Source: JAIYDJ01 sp031400505
Lineage (GTDB): Bacteria; Pseudomonadota; Alphaproteobacteria; Rhodobacterales; Rhodobacteraceae
Length of the DNA stretch: 25,425 nt
Assembly: GCA_031400505.1 (NCBI GenBank)
Contig: JANNPZ010000083.1
Coordinates: forward strand, 1 to 25,425
Direction: 5' to 3'
In this document: positions 24,077-25,425 of the stretch, piece by piece
Numbering within the stretch: position 1 is the first letter of the stretch
How the letters are laid out: each line of letters begins with the position of its first letter
Translations under genes and position numbers: made by a program
The notes under the pieces: generated by a model
Seen by the model: the letters and a program-made list of their open reading frames with translations, nothing else
Told to the model about the DNA's origin: nothing
Database searches by the model: none

Positions 24077-24150
24077 GGCGAGTTGGCGGAGAGGTTACGC
24101 ACCGGATTGCAAATCCGTGAAGATCGGTTCGATTCCGATACTCGCCTCCA
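24077..24150 (+). tRNA. tRNA-Cys(GCA)
   Basis: A 74-nt tRNA including encoded CCA. The acceptor stem GGCGAGT (24077-24083) pairs with ACTCGCC (24140-24146), discriminator T, then CCA. The T arm has ATCGG-TTCGATT-CCGAT. The anticodon loop TTGCAAA gives GCA, reading Cys codons TGC/TGT. The outermost anticodon-stem pair is C against T (24102/24118), a small mismatch. A hairpin at 24172-24196 follows. Confidence 0.95.
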
Positions 24151-24171
24151 CAACTTTCGAAATCAAAGACT

Positions 24172-24196
24172 CGCCATTGTCCTCGGACCAATGGCG
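24172..24196. repeat. CCAATGGCG hairpin repeat, copy 2
   Basis: CGCCATTGTCC (24172-24182) and GGACCAATGGCG (24185-24196) are inverted arms with one unpaired base. It lies 21 bp after tRNA-Cys, where it may end that transcript, and about 15 bp beyond the point where the IS3 transposase remnant loses homology. Confidence 0.6.
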
Positions 24197-24210
24197 GACT
24201 ATAGCGCGCC

Positions 24211-24592
24211 CCAAACCGTATCGGGCGCATCAACTTCAAACTGTCGGTCCAGAGTGTTCTCGGCCGTCACCGCCGGTTTGCCGCCGTATCGGCCAGGGCG
24301 GCGCTTGTAGCCGATCTGGGCTGCAATGCCCGCCAACCCAGCCAACCTTGCCACACGGTTCTGTGAGCATGTCTCGCCTTGCTCGCGCAGGGCGTCATAC
24401 GGCTTGCGCTTTACGGTGATTGCAGGCAATCACCTACCGGCCAATGGATAGCCATAAACCTTGCCATAGTCAGTCCAGGCTTACCGGTTCCTTAAGCCAC
24501 GCATAGAACCCGCTGAAATGAACCATCTGCACGCGGCACATCAAGCGCACGGAAAACACGCCCTGATGATCCTTGATGAACCCCGTCGCCAT
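24211..24592 (-). pseudogene. IS3-family transposase OrfB remnant
   Basis: Two pieces in different frames. The first starts near 24592 and reads GFIKDHQGVFSVRLMCRV then FYAWLKEP, as in OrfB N-termini, and stops at 24470. The second, overlapping 24199-24429, contains REQGETCSQNRVARLAGLAG, QIGYKRRPGRYGGKPAV and NTLDRQFEVDAPDTVW, then departs from the family where VTDITYI would follow. Between them only a DYGKVYGYP-like scrap remains, in another frame. At least one frameshift, one internal deletion and a 3' truncation are needed to explain this. Confidence 0.85.
24416..24433. repeat. Short perfect hairpin at an OrfB breakpoint
   Basis: GTGATTGC and GCAATCAC flank a 2-base centre (AG). It lies where the inner OrfB piece loses its reading frame; CCGGCCAATGG follows at 24438-24448, sharing the CCAATGG core of the other hairpins. 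Position at a breakpoint suggests insertion or rearrangement at a palindrome. Confidence 0.45.
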
Positions 24593-24611
24593 TGGGCTTG
24601 AACCAATGGCG
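24587..24611. repeat. CCAATGGCG hairpin repeat, copy 3
   Basis: CGCCATTGG (24587-24595) and CCAATGGCG (24603-24611) form a perfect 9-bp stem with loop GCTTGAA. A related AATGG/CCATT pair follows at 24616-24630. It replaces the normal short OrfA-OrfB junction of the insertion sequence, and shares the 15-mer CTTGAACCAATGGCG with the hairpin at 7169-7201. Confidence 0.65.
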
Positions 24612-24635
24612 CTCCAATGGCTCCATTCGCTGGGA

Positions 24636-24908
24636 TTAGCGCGCGAAGTACGTGGCGGTCTTTTTTGGGATGTCGCGCTCCTCGGTGACGCGTGCCAGTT
24701 CCCTCTTTACCCGTCGCAGCTCTGCCGCCAGATCGGCCTCGCTGTCGCGAACACTCACCGGCTTCGCAAACAGTGCCTTCCACGTGTACAGGGACTTGGC
24801 GCTGATCCCCAGCCGATCAGCAACCTCGCTGACCGGATGCCCGCGCTCAACAGCCAGCACTACAGCCGCCCGCTTGAACTCGTCTGTAAACCGATCTTGC
24901 TTGCCAAT
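24636..24908 (-). pseudogene. IS3-family transposase OrfA, probably dead
   Basis: About 90 aa reading GKQDRFTDEFKRAAVVLAV, a helix-turn-helix VSEVADRLGISAKSLYTWK, then the leucine-zipper-like ELRRVKRELARVTEERDIPKK and YFAR. Homologues have DILKKA at the second-last motif; the Pro here would break the helix. The expected start codon reads ATT at 24908, eight bases after AAGGAG, probably a mutated ATG; the first usable start is GTG at 24860 inside the domain. Without an OrfB catalytic core the protein has no transposition role. Confidence 0.8.
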
Positions 24909-24956
24909 CTTGCGCTCTCCTTGGTTCCAAAGCTACCAAGCAAAGCCTCTGCAAAT

Positions 24957-25425
24957 CTAGGGGAACCTCACCTCACGCATCGACAGCACGTGGGCTACGG
25001 TCGCACCCATCGCCGAGGGATTCGGGGCCACAGTGATGCCGGCGGCCGAGAGAAGCTCCACCTTCTCTTGTGCGCTTTCGCCAAAGGCCGAAATAATCGC
25101 CCCGGCATGGCCCATCTTGCGGCCCTTCGGCGCGGAAAGGCCGGCGATATAGGCGACGACAGGTTTGGTCATGTGGCGTGCGGCCCAGACGGCGGCTTCG
25201 GCTTCTTGCGGGCCGCCGATTTCGCCGATCATCAACACGGCGTCGGTTTCGGGATCGTTTTCAAAGTGCATAAGGATGTCTTTGAACGACGAGCCGTTGA
25301 TAGGATCGCCGCCGATGCCAACCGACGTTGATACGCCGATGCCAAGCGCCATCATTTGGGCAGCGGCCTCGTAGCCCAGCGTGCCTGAACGGCCAACAAT
25401 GCCGATCCGGCCGCGCGTGTAGATG
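24957..25425 (-). CDS. CoA ligase alpha subunit, malate-CoA ligase (MtkB)/SucD family, 5' part outside window
   Basis: C-terminal half of an ATP-dependent CoA ligase alpha subunit; about 155 residues are visible and the frame is open to the right edge (RSGTLGYEAAAQ at the start). Motifs GIGVSTSVGIGGDPINGSSF, LMIGEIGGPQEAEAA, AGLSAPKGRKMGHAGAIISA (phospho-His in GHAGA) and TVAPNPSAMGATVAHVL match methylotroph MtkB much better than the usual alphaproteobacterial SucD (QTTAVGIGGDPI, EEEAAQF, AGRTAPPG). MtkB makes malyl-CoA in the serine cycle. The last residues SMREVRFP and the stop seem to derive from the inserted IS3 end, so the natural tail is lost. No other ligase gene is visible. Confidence 0.82.
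   Translation of the reverse strand, partial: IYTRGRIGIVGRSGTLGYEAAAQMMALGIGVSTSVGIGGDPINGSSFKDILMHFENDPETDAVLMIGEIGGPQEAEAAVWAARHMTKPVVAYIAGLSAPKGRKMGHAGAIISAFGESAQEKVELLSAAGITVAPNPSAMGATVAHVLSMREVRFP

Larger units (their letters stand above)
24199..24975 (-). mobile_element. Decayed IS3-family insertion sequence
   Basis: Minus-strand remains of an IS3-type element: an OrfA-like gene (24636-24908), a stub of the OrfB N-terminus (about 24470-24592) and an inner OrfB piece (24211-24450). Large parts, including the whole DDE catalytic core of OrfB, are missing, so it cannot move by itself. The right end is probably near 24975, where TGAGGTGAGG reads inward, an IS3-like TG end. The left end is lost. 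Positions are approximate because no intact terminal inverted repeats can be compared. Confidence 0.8.

Noticed and set aside
24172..24611. A CRISPR-like array formed by the repeated CCAATGG hairpins
   Set aside because: The copies differ in arms and loop, spacing is irregular, and no cas genes are present.

Overview
The window looks like the chromosome of an alphaproteobacterium, most likely of the Rhodobacterales (Roseobacter/Rhodobacter group). The reasons are: high G+C with strong G/C third-position bias; a GntR-controlled sugar locus with an ABC transporter; an arsenic operon of the fused ArsR-ArsC / GAPDH / ArsJ type; an ECF sigma factor with an NrsF-type membrane anti-sigma factor; a DMGDH/sarcosine-dehydrogenase-family enzyme; and an MtkB-type CoA ligase subunit. 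No rRNA, CRISPR array, phage or plasmid genes were seen.

Region 1 (1-11459) is a carbohydrate-catabolism locus. On the left are the end of an ABC sugar permease and a FucU-type mutarotase, followed by a six-helix membrane class III nucleotide cyclase. Two minus-strand operons and two divergent plus-strand genes follow. One minus-strand operon is BtpA/SgcQ-family protein, M42 (SgcX-like) peptidase homologue, FGGY sugar kinase; the other is GntR regulator, TIM-barrel isomerase/epimerase, ribokinase-like kinase. The plus-strand genes are an aldo/keto reductase and a UxaA-family sugar-acid dehydratase. Both divergent gaps carry nearly the same 17-bp element (16/17 identical, palindromic core CTARCATGTTAG), so all four transcription units are probably one GntR regulon. 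The content suggests an aldose is imported, anomerised, oxidised to an aldonate and dehydrated, alongside a kinase branch. The substrate is not proven; an L-fucose-like sugar is the best guess. The SgcX/SgcQ pair also occurs in the E. coli sgc operon and has no settled function, so this is the best candidate here for an undescribed system.

Region 2 (11460-17760) is stress and arsenic. An ECF sigma factor overlaps its NrsF-like anti-sigma gene by 4 bp. The arsenic operon follows: an ArsR-ArsC fusion lacking the classical arsenite-binding cysteines of ArsR, a GAPDH expected to make 1-arseno-3-phosphoglycerate, and the ArsJ exporter. An amidase-signature enzyme lies downstream.

Region 3 (17836-23888, minus strand) holds a soluble multi-PAS hybrid histidine kinase, a choline/ethanolamine-kinase-like phosphotransferase and a flavin/folate demethylating dehydrogenase of the DMGDH/sarcosine dehydrogenase family, probably for methylated amines.

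Region 4 (23889-25425) has tRNA-Cys(GCA), a decayed IS3-family element, and the 3' part of an mtkB/sucD-like gene whose last codons and stop seem to come from the insertion element. Small hairpins ending in CCAATGG(CG) sit at or beside the IS breakpoints, and a relative lies 17 kb away between the aldo/keto reductase and ribokinase genes, suggesting a short palindromic repeat family.
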